Shown piece by piece: positions 47,225 through 58,161 of a DNA stretch of 64,000 nt (position 1 is the first letter of the stretch; each line of letters begins with the position of its first letter). The position numbers were made by a program, and so were the translations under genes. The notes beneath the pieces were generated by a model that saw only the letters and a list, made by a program, of their open reading frames with translations, had not been told where the DNA came from and ran no database searches. The stretch spans positions 3,185,545 through 3,249,544 of the forward strand of contig NW_017265135.1 in NCBI RefSeq assembly GCF_001638985.1, read 5' to 3'. The stretch comes from Phycomyces blakesleeanus NRRL 1555(-). Taxonomy: Eukaryota; Mucoromycota; Mucoromycetes; Mucorales; Phycomycetaceae.

Positions 47225-47669
47225 TATATTTAAATAAAAGAAGAGTTATTATACTGCGGATAATTCTCAGGAAGATGTTACTGTCAAGTCTTGACTGGGT
47301 GTATCTTTCTATTATTTTAACTTGTATAAGTTTTGATAATAGATTACTACCAACTAGAACGTTGTGAATAAATAGAAACAGATAGGAATATAGAGAATTG
47401 AATGCTTTTTATTGATATAAATCTTGGAGTATTTATACAGATTTCTTAAAAGTGAAACTATCTAATCCAATTATTTTACTCAAGACATATTGGTTTTACA
47501 TTTATGGAAGGCTATATAATATGTCTTGGTTAACAAAGGGAGGAACCAATCAATATAACATTGAGAGTATATGTTAAAAGGAATAACCAATTGGATATCT
47601 GACTTAAGGATTTCTATCTATGATGTCAACTCTGACAAAGAGGTACTATGGTTAATCATCTTCAGATTT
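47225..47669. repeat. LTR-D fragment right of MULE2, with other repeat sequence
   Basis: Continues the LTR-D copy split by MULE2 (ATTATACTGCGGATAATTCT near 47250). It ends with a 3' piece (GGTTAATCATCTTCAGATTT) just before the next LTR-D copy. The middle (about 47300-47600) is a different AT-rich sequence of unknown origin. Confidence 0.6.
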
Positions 47670-48027
47670 TGTTGTTTCTGATCTGGGATGGTCTTCCTTT
47701 TACTATAGCAAAGTCAAAAGGTCAAACCCACTGGGGATTGGAGAATATATGTAAAATCAAAGAGATGATAAAAGGTCTTTTTTATTGATAGGAATTGAAT
47801 TGTCTTATATAGTTTTCTAAACTAATACTGCACATTATCCGCAGTAAACTATTATACTCTATTTAATTACAAGAGAAGTTCTTTTACTACAGTTGATGCT
47901 CAGAAGATATTACTGTGATTAATCTTTACAAGACATTACTGCAGTTCGTTATCTATGAGGTATCTTTGACACACAGAACTGCTGCGGCCAATTATCCCGA
48001 TTTCTTGGATTCATCAAAATAATGTCC
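47670..48027 (+). mobile_element. LTR-D copy A
   Basis: Starts TGTTGTTTCTGATCTGGG and ends TCATCAAAATAATGTCC, directly abutting copy B. It contains TTGACTTTGC-related and TTATATAGTTTTCTAAAC blocks shared by all copies. Confidence 0.75.
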
Positions 48028-48338
48028 TGTCGTTCCTGATCTGAGTTGGTCTTCCTTTTACTATAACAAAGTCAAAAGGTCAAACCCACTGGGGATCAAG
48101 GAGTATACGTAAAATCAAAGAGAGAATAAAAGATACTTTTTATTGATATGAATTGAATTGTCTTATATAGTTTTCTAAACTAATACTGCGCATTATCCGC
48201 AGTAGTTATTATTTATATTTAATTAAAGAAATAGTCATTATACTGCGGTTAATGCTCAGGAAGATATTACTGCACATAAAGAAGTACTGCGGTTAACTAT
48301 CTTCAGATTTTATGGATTCATCAAAATAATGTCCAACA
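48028..48338 (+). mobile_element. LTR-D copy B
   Basis: Starts TGTCGTTCCTGATCTGAG and ends AATAATGTCCAACA. It includes the uninterrupted version of the site used by MULE2 (TTTATATTTAATTAAAG). Confidence 0.78.
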
Positions 48339-48368
48339 GTCCGACAATGTCTAACAACAGTAAAAACG

Positions 48369-48730
48369 TGTCGGACATTATTTTGATAAATCCGAGAAAT
48401 CGGGATAATTGACCGCAGCAGTTCTGTATGTCAAAGATACCTCATAGATAACGAACCGCAGTAATGTCTTGTAAAGATTAACCACAGTAACATCTTCTGA
48501 GCATCAACCGCAGTAAAAGGACTTCTCTTGTAATTAAATATAGTATAATAGTTTACTGCGGATAATGCACAGTATTAGTTTAGAAAACTATATAAGACAA
48601 TTCAATTCCTATCAATAAAAAGTACCTTTTATCCTCTCTTCGATTTTACATATACTCTCCGATCCCCAGTGGGTTTGACCTTTTGACTTTGCTATAGTAA
48701 AAGGAAGACCATCCCAGATCAGGAACGACA
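48369..48730 (-). mobile_element. LTR-D copy C, inverted
   Basis: On the plus strand TGTCGGACATTATTTTG at the left to GATCAGGAACGACA at the right, so the LTR has TGTCG/CGACA ends. It faces copy B across a 30-bp spacer and stops 12 bp from the tRNA-Thr 3' end. No clear 5-bp duplication was found. Confidence 0.8.
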
Positions 48731-48742
48731 AACAACAAAAAG

Positions 48743-48815
48743 TGCCCGATGGCTGGATTGAACAACCGACCTCTTGTTTACAAGACAAGCGCTACTACCA
48801 CTGAGCTAAACGGGC
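48743..48815 (-). tRNA. tRNA-Thr (anticodon UGU)
   Basis: On the minus strand it begins GCCCGTTTAGCTCAGTGG and ends CCAGCCATCGGGCA. It is 73 nt including discriminator A, with no intron. The anticodon arm is CTTGT-CTTGTAA-ACAAG, with anticodon TGT in the loop. The T arm is GGTTG-TTCAATC-CAGCC, and the intact B box lies in that arm. The acceptor stem has one U-U mismatch (6-67) and the D stem only three good pairs. A TTTTT terminator follows within 2 nt. It is probably a functional host gene. Confidence 0.9.
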
Positions 48816-49689
48816 ATTTGATATAGTCACGTGTGTTGTAAGTAAATTTCGCGTTTGGCTATATCGTGGTGTCTGGTACTGGAAGGTCAGTCTGCTTGGT
48901 GGGTTTGTCTGGTGGTTTGTTGTGATGTATCGTCCTGGATATGAGAGGCTGACGTCAACGGTTTGTTGATGTGGTGCTGTGCCCTCGGTGGTAAGAGGAG
49001 AATTTTTCCGTGCACAGGAAAAATCTCGTTTCCATTCCCTGTTCCTTCGACACACAATATACACTACGGCGGGATGAATGACAGTTGGGCCGAAAGTAGG
49101 CACATAACTGCCATTTTTTTGGTCGAAACCCAATAAAATCTCCGCCGTTTGTTATAAGATGGTAATGTCATTCGTAGCAATTTAAAAAAGTAACATGAAA
49201 ACACTTTTTTTGTTGCTGTACAATATTTTCAATACTGTAAAAAATGTTTGTAAGTTGTAATGACCACTTTGAGTATTGAAATATATGTTTTATTGAATAT
49301 CAAAGATGTCAACAATTATTAAGATTAATAATTTTTGGAATGTGTGAACGAAATAGTAACATAACTGCCATTTTTTTATTTTTTAAACTACGTTCTTTTT
49401 TTTTAGATATTCTTTTTATCTTGATGAATTGGCAATTTGATTTTATTTAAATCGCGTAATGGCGTATAGAGCATATAGGGAATGAAGAGAAAAGCATAAG
49501 GTGTATAGAGAATAGAAAAAAAACCGGAGTATATAAAGAAGAAAAGAAAGACGGGGCATATAGAGATTAAAAAAAACATAAGAAATAGAGAAAATTAAAA
49601 AAAGAATATAAGATACAAGAATGATATAAAAAATATAAAAGATATAAGGATATAGAGCATATAGAAAAATAAGATAAAAATAAAAAGAA

Positions 49690-52600
49690 TTACAGAATGG
49701 AAAGATTGCCTTTAGTAATGCACATGTTGTTGTTAAAGATATAATAGAGCGCAATTACATAAAACTGGTTTCCATTCGGTGGGTATTGAACCAGACCAAC
49801 TTGATAACAAATGTCATTTACACTTATAACTGCATAAGTTGGTTGCGTTTGGTGGCCTAGTGTACGGGTGCTTTGTGACCGTTGTTTGACGATAGGTACT
49901 GATGAGTCATGACCAGCCGCGTCATGTTCCTTCATGACCTCCACGAAAGCAAGAAAGTGTGGGAAGCCATAGAAATCTACATGCTGAAAGTAGAACTGTA
50001 CTGTACCGACGAGCCAGCTGTGAACAATTACATTACGGTTGCTAAAATAAATAAATAAATAGAATGTAAGCAACTTTTGATTGTATATCGAAAAATATTA
50101 TACTTACTTTCTATAGGGGCAAGTAAACATCACGTAATGGTTGCCACGGCTGGTCTCGTTTTTCTTTCTTCGGTACATGCATGAGGAATATACAGTCGAG
50201 TCCATCCACAGACGTGCAGCTACAACAACAACAGAGTCACCAAACTCGTGGCCAGTCAAGCCTGTTGTTCTCTGGTAGTATTTCAATAAAGCTTCCTTCA
50301 CACTAGGGCTGCCTACACCTTCCACCGAATCATTGTTCAAATTAACAAACTGATGAAACGGCTCCCACAACTGCGCACCACTAGGATCATTAGGAAGGTC
50401 CATATAGCTCTCTCTTCCATATGGCTTTGGCTGAATGAGGTTGATTTCATCACAGATGCTGATTGCCGTGCTGGTATAATTGTGAATTGCAAATCGCTCG
50501 ACGAGAAAACTGGCGTTTCGGCCACCCTTTGATTTGGACTTTATCAATTTCGAGAAGACGCCAATTACTCTCTCCATTGAGCAAGTGGAGTAGCATCGCA
50601 GGGGGCCTTGCTGCTTGATGATATAGGGTATATGGACCAGGTAATGTTGCACTGGTCGGAAAACACTACGAGACAGGGTATTATTCTGGACTTGTTGGTA
50701 TAAAAACGAGTGCCAGTGCTTGAAGTATCTATTATTAATATTTAAAAAATGGTAACAATCAGCTATTTGTAATGATAATATATGAGACGTATAATAACTT
50801 ACGACTCCATCTCATCAAGCAATTCTGATGTCAACATCCATTGCAAGGCAAGTGCGCAACCTTTCACGAGAGATAATAGAGCTGTTTTGACAGCCCTATT
50901 TGGTAAATAAGGCACGACTAAAGTGGGGACAAGGTATAAGAGAAAGTCAAGCCAGTCCACTGCATGAGTACCATCGATCTTGGCAAATACGTTGTCGAAA
51001 CTGCCTTGAAATGAGGTGGGTATATATTTTCGTGAGCTGGTAATACAGTTTCCGATTGTTACAAGGTCTGCTCTTGGTATATGAAAAGGGTTTTTGGTGG
51101 TATTGAGGGTATTGTCTGGATGGGTATAATAAAATTTGGTTTCCTTTGTGAGGGTGACGGTAATCAGGTCATACACAAGCTTTCCAATCCCTCTTGCAAT
51201 TAAATGAAGTTCATCTAATGCAAAAAATGATGATCCAGAGAAGGTTGAGAGTTGGGTATATATGCTCGGCTGGTATATGTTCTTCGACTATTACAAGCAG
51301 TTATTTAGTATGAAAAAAAGATGGCTAATTGAACATTTGTATACTTACAGGGTTGCCTACTTTGAAGTCTTCCAAAGGTCTTAACCGGGCGGAAATGTCA
51401 TCAAAGTACATGCCATGCCATCTGTTAGTAGGGCATTTGCCTTTGGTCTCACAAAAACGGCAACCAAATAAACTTGTATGGGAACCAATGTGGGCCATAT
51501 CAGCTACAGCTGGAATATCGCCAGAAGCAAGCAGAAGATAGACCTTGGATCTGCAAAGCTCCACTCCATTGTGCTTGACAACCAAGCCATGTGCCTCAAG
51601 ATCTCGCAATTCATTGATGATGGGTATAAGAAAGGAGTCCAAATGAGTTGGCTTCTTGGGGCCAGGCAAGATTGCCAGTTGCAAAAGGTATTTGTTGGTA
51701 TATCTAAGTATTTTATTAGTAATTTTTTTTAAAAAAAAATGTAATAATAATAATAAATAGTAATAAATTAATTAATTATCTGATGGATGGGTCTAGGTTG
51801 AATATTATGCAATGGATGATGGTATATGAGTTTTTGCCTTTCTTTTGATTGACAAACCCATCGGTATAAAGCCCAATGGCAATATCATCGGGATTGGAGA
51901 ACAGGCCCTGCTGCACCAACTGCTTGTAATTGTCACCATCAAAAATGTTGGTTAGCTGACCAGCTACAGATTCCCGGTTTGCTCTGTAACAGAGGAGTTC
52001 TCTTGTGGCTGGATCTGCCAACATTTGAGAAAGCATATCCCCAACTGACATAAGTTTCATACTGGCGGCTGGTGTCTGACTTTGATAGGGATCAGTCTTG
52101 TATCGCGGTTTGCCACAGTCAACACAAGATTCCTGGTCGTCATTAATGCCATACAATCGACAACCACTAGAGCAGACATCATACTCATGGCCCTTGACAC
52201 TTGACTTTGACTTGAGCAAAGCATCAACAGTTTCGCCATGACTGATCTTAGCCCCAGGTTCTAAAAAAAACGATATCACTACATGTTAGTGATCTGGAAT
52301 TAAAGTACAAGGTAACAGAAAATATAATATTTTACCCATCATTATATTGTCATGGTCTCGGATGACAGTGTTTATAAATTGAACAATGTCTCTATATGCT
52401 GCTCTAGCAATTCTATGCTGTAGCATCAATTGAGACAGATGAATACTCATCAACTCGGCCTTGGTAAAAGTATTTGTACTGATTCGGCTGCTGTCGTAAA
52501 TGTGAGCTTCACCCTCACTGTCCTCAAAATTACATGCACACTTATATGAAATAGTATTATCAAGCTCCATAGACTCCATAGTATATTCTGTAATACATTA

Positions 52601-52879
52601 TTTAGTAATTGGAAAATAAATAATACAATTACAGCTCTTTTCATTACCTGAATTGCTAACAGATTCATCTTCATTACTAGTATCATTTTCGTCATGGTAC
52701 ATGTCAACATCATCCAGAATAGACTGGTCAATTTCAGTCATTGTTGCTGAATCTCCTCTGTGAATTCTCTTGTGGTTTTGCAGCTTCTGGTAGTTATCAA
52801 AAAACAAGACACATTGATCACATTGGTATTGCTGTGTAGATATTCTATCTCTCTGCTGGCTGGCATTGGAAGAAGACAT
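49690..52879 (-). pseudogene. tnp2-type transposase, copy 3, seven exons, one frameshift and one lost splice donor
   Basis: Exons (minus): 52879-52648, 52587-52336, 52260-51780, 51703-51349, 51288-50803, 50728-50108 and 50041-49690. The N-terminus has a C2H2 finger (QCDQCVLFFDNYQKLQNHKRIH). The core has CSSGCRLY and CVDCGKPRYKT fingers, LLCYRANRESVAGQ, IAIGLYTDGFVNQ, LAILPGPKKPTHLDSFLIP, GCRFCETKG and GSSFFALDELHLIARG. All junctions are in phase except for one extra base at 51240-51241 compared with the conserved FSGxxFFALDE. The intron 51779-51704 begins AT instead of GT. Otherwise open, about 926 codons. It should cut at the CACTA ends; activity is doubtful unless the frameshift is a sequencing error. 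Confidence 0.85.
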
Positions 52880-54316
52880 ATTGGTTGGGTTGGTACGTAT
52901 GTAATATATAAAATAAAGCTGCGAAGAGGATTTTGGTGCTATTTATTAAATGTAAAAGACATCTTTATATACTCTTTATTTTTTAACCAAAATGCTTGCG
53001 GCTCTTTTTCTTTTTCTCTCTCATAATGATGATATAGCAATGATTACAGTAATGTCAATGCTAGGTGAAACACCTGTCAGTAAATAATTCCCGTGGTTGG
53101 AAAGATTCTTCTTCATTAATAATTATGATGTAAGTTAAAATACTTCTTGGTTGACAAGGGGGTACCATTAAAAGAGCACCGGTGAAACAGACACGTACTC
53201 TTTACTTGTGAGCAATTAGATATTCTTTGGGCTTTATAAAGAGGTATATGTATACTTAGGATAATTAATGACCAAATAATTTATGTTTTTTTTTTAAATA
53301 AATTATCAATTACTCTCTAATACCAAAGGCAAAGAAAAACAGCCTTCTAATAATTAACAGTTAAAAAAAAGTAGTACTGTCTAAACACATTGGTAGAAAA
53401 GACATATTTATATTATCTGTGTTGTACTAATAATATTTTTGAGATAGTGAATATATATTTAGCTAATAGCATTATTTTCTTGTTTATGTATAAAACTTAA
53501 ATAAATAGATATAGATAATGAGGGCTATAGTCTGATACTCTTTTACTGACATCATCAAGATAAGCACTACTGATCGAAAGGGATGTTAATTGAAAGTGCC
53601 GATGTGAGTTAAAGCACACCTTTTTCAAAAATGTACGGTTTCAGTCAAAAATGCCCCTTGGTAAATAATAGTAATGACAGTTAAAATTATTTTTATCTTT
53701 GATGACATCATCAATCAAAAGTTTTAGTCGATAATGATAATAAGTATGATATGAACTTGAGTATCATAACATTTACTTTAATGTTGATAAAAAGGGGCTA
53801 ATTAACTATATGATGTCCAGATGTTATATAGCTACTGTAGAGTATATTTAAAGTTATAATTTTAACTGGTACAGGGTTTTGTCATCGAGAACTTTAACCA
53901 AATTTCATGCTATATCTGCAATATGTATAGAGTTATATTATTATATCATATACTTTAAAACGTTTAATATGTAGACGGTGCAAAGTATGAACATTTATAC
54001 ATATAATATTGATTTAAAGTCTAATTCATTTTATCTTTATATTTCTTACAGTTTTGTTGTGTCGACACGGAAAGACTGTATCATGTTCACATGAGCTACT
54101 GCAGACAGGTGCAGACAGGTGCATACAAGTGCATAAGCATCCCTTCTTTTATATGTTTTGTTTGTACATCTGTCTGTATCTTTTTCATATAAATAGCTAT
54201 CAATTGCTTGTAATAAATCGTTGCCTTTCTCAAACTCAAATCGCTCTTATTCTACTTGTCTAAACTATCACCTTTTCTTTTCAACTCACTGCTTATAGCT
54301 AAAAAAAAACTTAAAC

Positions 54317-55347
54317 ATGTCCGATATTAACACAACTCTCCTCAACTCAATTCAAAAGATTGAGGTTGATCTTGCTGAAATCAAGCAAGCATTGCGCGAG
54401 CTTCAAAGGCAATTCAGCAATCAATTTGCGCCAGCAGTCAGTGCGGAAGATCTAACTACAATGCAACAAAGCATTATTGAGCAGAGTTGTAAGTCATATA
54501 TATTCTGTGCTTAGATGTTTATTTACTTTATTAATATTGTCATACATTTTTTGTAGCTCTTGAGCGCATTGCCGAGTCTGTGAAAAGAGCCCAGCTCACA
54601 GAGTACCCTGATCAGCTCGGTAAGCGAGTAATCAATACTGGTGGTGAGTTCAAAGGAAAAAACGAAGCGCAAAAATACAATCTGTTGCTTCAGATTCTTC
54701 ACGAGCAGGACTGGAAGGCGCGCTGCAAAGAAGTTCCACAAGGGCAGCCTTTGCCCCCATTAGTCCCTCTTTCAGACCATGATTTGACAGTAAAAAGACT
54801 GCATCTCAAAACATTAGGCCGTACGGTAAAGCATGATATCATTGACAAAGACTATCCTGCGGCCTCAAAAGAATGGAAGAATATCCCAGAGAAAAACAGG
54901 GAATACTACATGATGCATTTGGAGAGGTTGGCGAAGAATGGTGGATTGCACATCTACCAATGTAAAAGAATGTGGTGTGCAAGAAGCCTTCTTCGGGAAA
55001 GCTTCAAGAGCGACAACCAGACGCACAAGAGAAGAATGGCAGAGAAGAACAAAGTAAGTTTATCAATTAACAAATCTATATATTGTAAACTTTAATTAAC
55101 ATCGTTTCCTTTTATTATGCTATAGACACAGTGAGACATAAGTGATTCTTCGCTTTCTTCTCCTGATATGTCAGAAACTGGTGATGTTGAGTCGCCCATA
55201 ATGGCAGATGTGCTGTAAGTTACCATTGTTGCTTTTTCTCATGCACTGTTAATACAAAACTAATATAAACTTCTTACTCTTTTATGTAGGTCTCCTCCAC
55301 CCACAGCAAGTGTTGAGCCTGCTCGCAAGAGAAGCCGAAGATTGTAG
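54317..55347 (+). pseudogene. tnp2-element accessory coiled-coil protein, copy 3
   Basis: Exons 54317-54488, 54557-55053, 55126-55214 and 55290-55347 join in phase to 272 codons with a single TGA (55132-55134), which an alternative splice or a Cys/Arg/Trp codon may explain. Residues 1-45 form a heptad-rich coiled coil (INTTLLNSIQKIEVDLAEIK). The middle has DWKARCKEVPQG and EWKNIPEKNREYYMMHLERL...GGLHIYQCKRMWCARSLL, a W-IP-H-G-I-C-W-R spacing shared with copy 2. The C-terminus is Ser-rich and ends in a basic ARKRSRRL, a possible nuclear signal. It is divergent from the transposase with about 1.4 kb between starts. Function unknown; a DNA-binding or transposase-assisting role is only inference. 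Confidence 0.72.
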
Positions 55348-56374
55348 TTTGGCTGCTGTGATTGGCCGAGTTTGATTTTTTTAGTCTGTCTTTAGTGCAT
55401 TTTTTTTCTTATCTCGTCATTTTTCTTTTTATGTTTTTTATTCCTTTTTTCTTTCATATAAAAAATTTATTGACCTCTTTCATATGATTGATAATGTTGT
55501 GATTACAAGAATTTGAAGCTAATGTACAGCATCTACAATTCCGCTACATTCAAATATAAAAGGAAATAGTATATAGCCTTTTTTTTGGGAAAAAAATTAA
55601 TAGTAATATTTTTGTACTGATATATTATACTTGGGAGTCATTCTATTATATGTAAGTATATTGAGTAGAATAAACACGTTAAGCTTTCTAACAAGATGCT
55701 CATTTCAGTTGTATGAATCAGATTCGAATTAGCTTCATGTTACATGACTTGAATCTTTGCTCAAGTTTTTCTTCTTCTATGATAACGACTTTCTATAGTG
55801 CTTATGTTTTATTGCTTTTCTTATATATAGATCTTAAATATTAATACATTCTTTAATATATATATATATTCTTAGAGTAAATGCTTATTTTACTGAACAA
55901 GTAAGCATATTATATAAAGGTAAGCATTATAATAATATTATATCTATTTATTTATAATAATATTATATCTATTTATTTATTTTAAGTTTTTTCTCTAATA
56001 TTAGTATATTTGTAGAAATCAGTAAAAAATAATAAGTGCTATCTAAGATATATTAGAATACCCAAAGTATATGAAATACAATTTGAATAGTAGTGTTTTA
56101 CTGCATACGTTTTGCAGTAGCTAAACAGAACCATTTTTTATTGCGAGTGGCCGATGGAATTGTTTTTTCATTATTACTATTATTATTATCATTTTCATTT
56201 AATAAAACATGCATTGAAATAAAGATTCAATTCAATTAAACCCGATTCAATATTGTATAATAAAAAACAGACCATTCTGTTAAAGCTGCAAAGGAAAAAC
56301 AAGAGGTTGTGCTAGAATTGAAAGCAATAGAACAAAAGAAAGAATGTAATAGAGGAAAGGAAGGACGCTTGATT

Positions 56375-56600
56375 TTTTTTTTGAAAAATGGTAACAGTGC
56401 CTGTTTTGGCTTTTTACATAATAAATAACTGCTATTTTTTATTATGAAAAAAATGGTAACAGTGCTTGTTTTGGCTTTTTACATAATAAATAACTGCCAT
56501 TTTTTACATAGTAAAAAATGGTAACAGTGCCTGTTTTGGCCTTATACAGAGTCATAACTGCCATTTTTTATTAAGTAAAAAATGGCAGTTATGTTACCAA
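56375..56600. repeat. Subterminal tandem repeats of the CACTA element
   Basis: Three to four units of about 63-66 bp containing AAATGGTAACAGTGCCTGTT, a TTTTGGC block and ATAACTGCCATTTTTT, the last in inverse orientation. Arrays of this kind near CACTA ends are the usual transposase or accessory-protein binding sites; that role is inferred here. Confidence 0.8.
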
Positions 56601-56640
56601 AGTGGTAACATGTTACCATTTTCTCCGCCGTAGTGACATT

Positions 56641-57171
56641 TGTTGTGGTGGTTGAAGTTGAAGAAGTTTTTAAGAGGAAGAATTGAAGATTTGAAATTAA
56701 GAACAAAGATTTGTGAGAACTTGTGTAGGTTTTGTTTATTGAGAAAGATTTTGTATCAAAGTTTGATCAGGTTCCTACACTGAACTACTACTGCTATTTA
56801 TATTGTTTTGGATTGGGAAAATTATATGACTGGGGTCAGGTAATCGATCCTATTTGAGCCTTAATCAGAGCAACATGATCTTGGGATAATTAATGTATGA
56901 TTAATTATATAAATGTGTGTAATCCCAATGAAGTATTAACATCGAAAGTAAATGTGTTTATGAGTTATAATTATGCTTATAATAATCCACTGATGTATCC
57001 CATATTATGGTGATATCATCATATGAAATATAATCACTATCATGCATGCTAAACCTGTGTGTTAAATAATAAGTAATCGGTAGACACCTTTGACTGGAAT
57101 AGCTGAGGCCTTATATTATTTCCTTCAGACTTATTCTCAATTACAGCAGTAGTAAATACTCATTTACAACA
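56641..57171 (+). mobile_element. LTR-B copy next to the CACTA element
   Basis: Begins TGTTGTGGTGGTTG and ends CATTTACAACA. It lies 5 bp right of the CACTA end. The flanking 5-mers differ (ACATT left, TGAAC right), so it is not a simple insertion at this place. It supplies the uninterrupted site for the MULE3 insertion (ATAATTAATGTATGATTAA near 56890). Confidence 0.88.
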
Positions 57172-57442
57172 TGAACAATTTCAAAGATTTTATCAATTGG
57201 CCTGATTTTATCTTGATCGCCATTTTGAATCATGCCAATGTATTGATATGTCTTGCCATACTTCTTACGCTTGAAATAAGCCTTGAATGCCCGAATAATA
57301 CCACCATCCAATGGCTGAAGGTGGGAAGTGGTGTTTGGTGACAAAAAAAGAAGCTCAACATTTGTAGGTGTATAATCAACTATATGACCAGAGAAATTGT
57401 TGAGAGTCAAAAGAACTTTGCGCTTTTGAGCTTTTATGGCAT
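57172..57442 (-). pseudogene. pogo/Tigger-type DDE_1 transposase fragment
   Basis: Minus-strand reading contains KRKVLLTLNNFSGHIVDY and LLFLSPNTTSHLQPLDGGII, then RAFKAYFKRKKYG, the second-Asp and following blocks of DDE_1 (pogo-like) transposases. The catalytic LLxDN is here LTLNN, so Asp is replaced by Asn. Only about 85 codons remain, bounded by LTRs on both sides. Confidence 0.8.
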
Positions 57443-58073
57443 TGTTGTGAATGAGTATTGATTACTGCTGAATCTGAGAGTAAGACTGAAGGATAAAATA
57501 ATATCCTCAGCTATTCCAGTCAAACGGATCTCCCTTTATGATATTATCTAATACACAGATCATCATACACATAATTGATTATTTATTATTATCACTATGA
57601 CATGGGATATACAAATACATATACATTATATATATGGCATCATTATATTTCATCTACATATTTCTTTTATTATACAAATACTTAATTGAGAGACTACAAC
57701 TACAACTATCTAATATTATGAAACATTACCCAAGTATCTGGGTCGGAATACTAAAATATTACCAATAGCATAAATGCTCTTCTTTACCAAAACTCTTGGA
57801 CTGATCTGACTGGAGAAGTATCATATCAATTGGTCTTTCCAGATCTTTCCAGAAGAACAATACTCCTGGAAGATGACTCATTGTGATAAAGATTACTTAA
57901 GCACATACTGAATTACAAATTAGAAAAATATATAAATATCAGTAGATAGTTCTGTGTAGAAAGACAATCGAATTTTATCATTCTTTACTTTTCTTTTGAA
58001 ATAAACAACCTACACAAGTTCTCACGAATTCTTTCATCTATATTATATTTTGCTTTATTTTCTCCTCACAACA
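57443..58073 (-). mobile_element. LTR-C copy, inverted
   Basis: TGTTGTGAATGAG at the left to CCTCACAACA at the right on the plus strand, the same length and sequence type as 31561-32191 but in opposite orientation. Flanks are GGCAT and GATAT, not a duplication. Confidence 0.88.
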
Positions 58074-58161
58074 GATATATTTTATTGGCTATAAACTATT
58101 TAATATTCTAGGTTTTTATAGTAAAATATCCTATTCAATTCCACTACACTGGATTACTTAC

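Larger units (their letters stand above)
49062..56635 (-). mobile_element. CACTA-type (tnp2/Plavaka-like) element, copy 3, with both ends
   Basis: The left end is CACTACGGCGGGATGAATG at 49062; the right end is the reverse complement of CACTACGGCGGAGAAAATG, finishing at 56635. Subterminal copies of AACATAACTGCCATTTTTT occur near both ends (about 49091, 49355 and 56380-56600). Inside are a minus-strand transposase (49690-52879) and a head-to-head plus-strand accessory gene (54317-55347). The rest (53.0-54.3 kb and 55.4-56.3 kb) is AT-rich without a gene. Flanking bases (ATA left, ACA right) do not form a perfect duplication. Confidence 0.83.

Noticed and set aside
48795..49133. Minus-strand frame of 112 codons overlapping the tRNA and the CACTA left end
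   Set aside because: It runs through a tRNA and an element terminus and shows no conserved motif.
49443..49660. GCATATAGAGAA-like irregular repeats, considered as a CRISPR-like or satellite array
   Set aside because: The units are irregular in length and sequence with no spacers; this is low-complexity purine-rich DNA.
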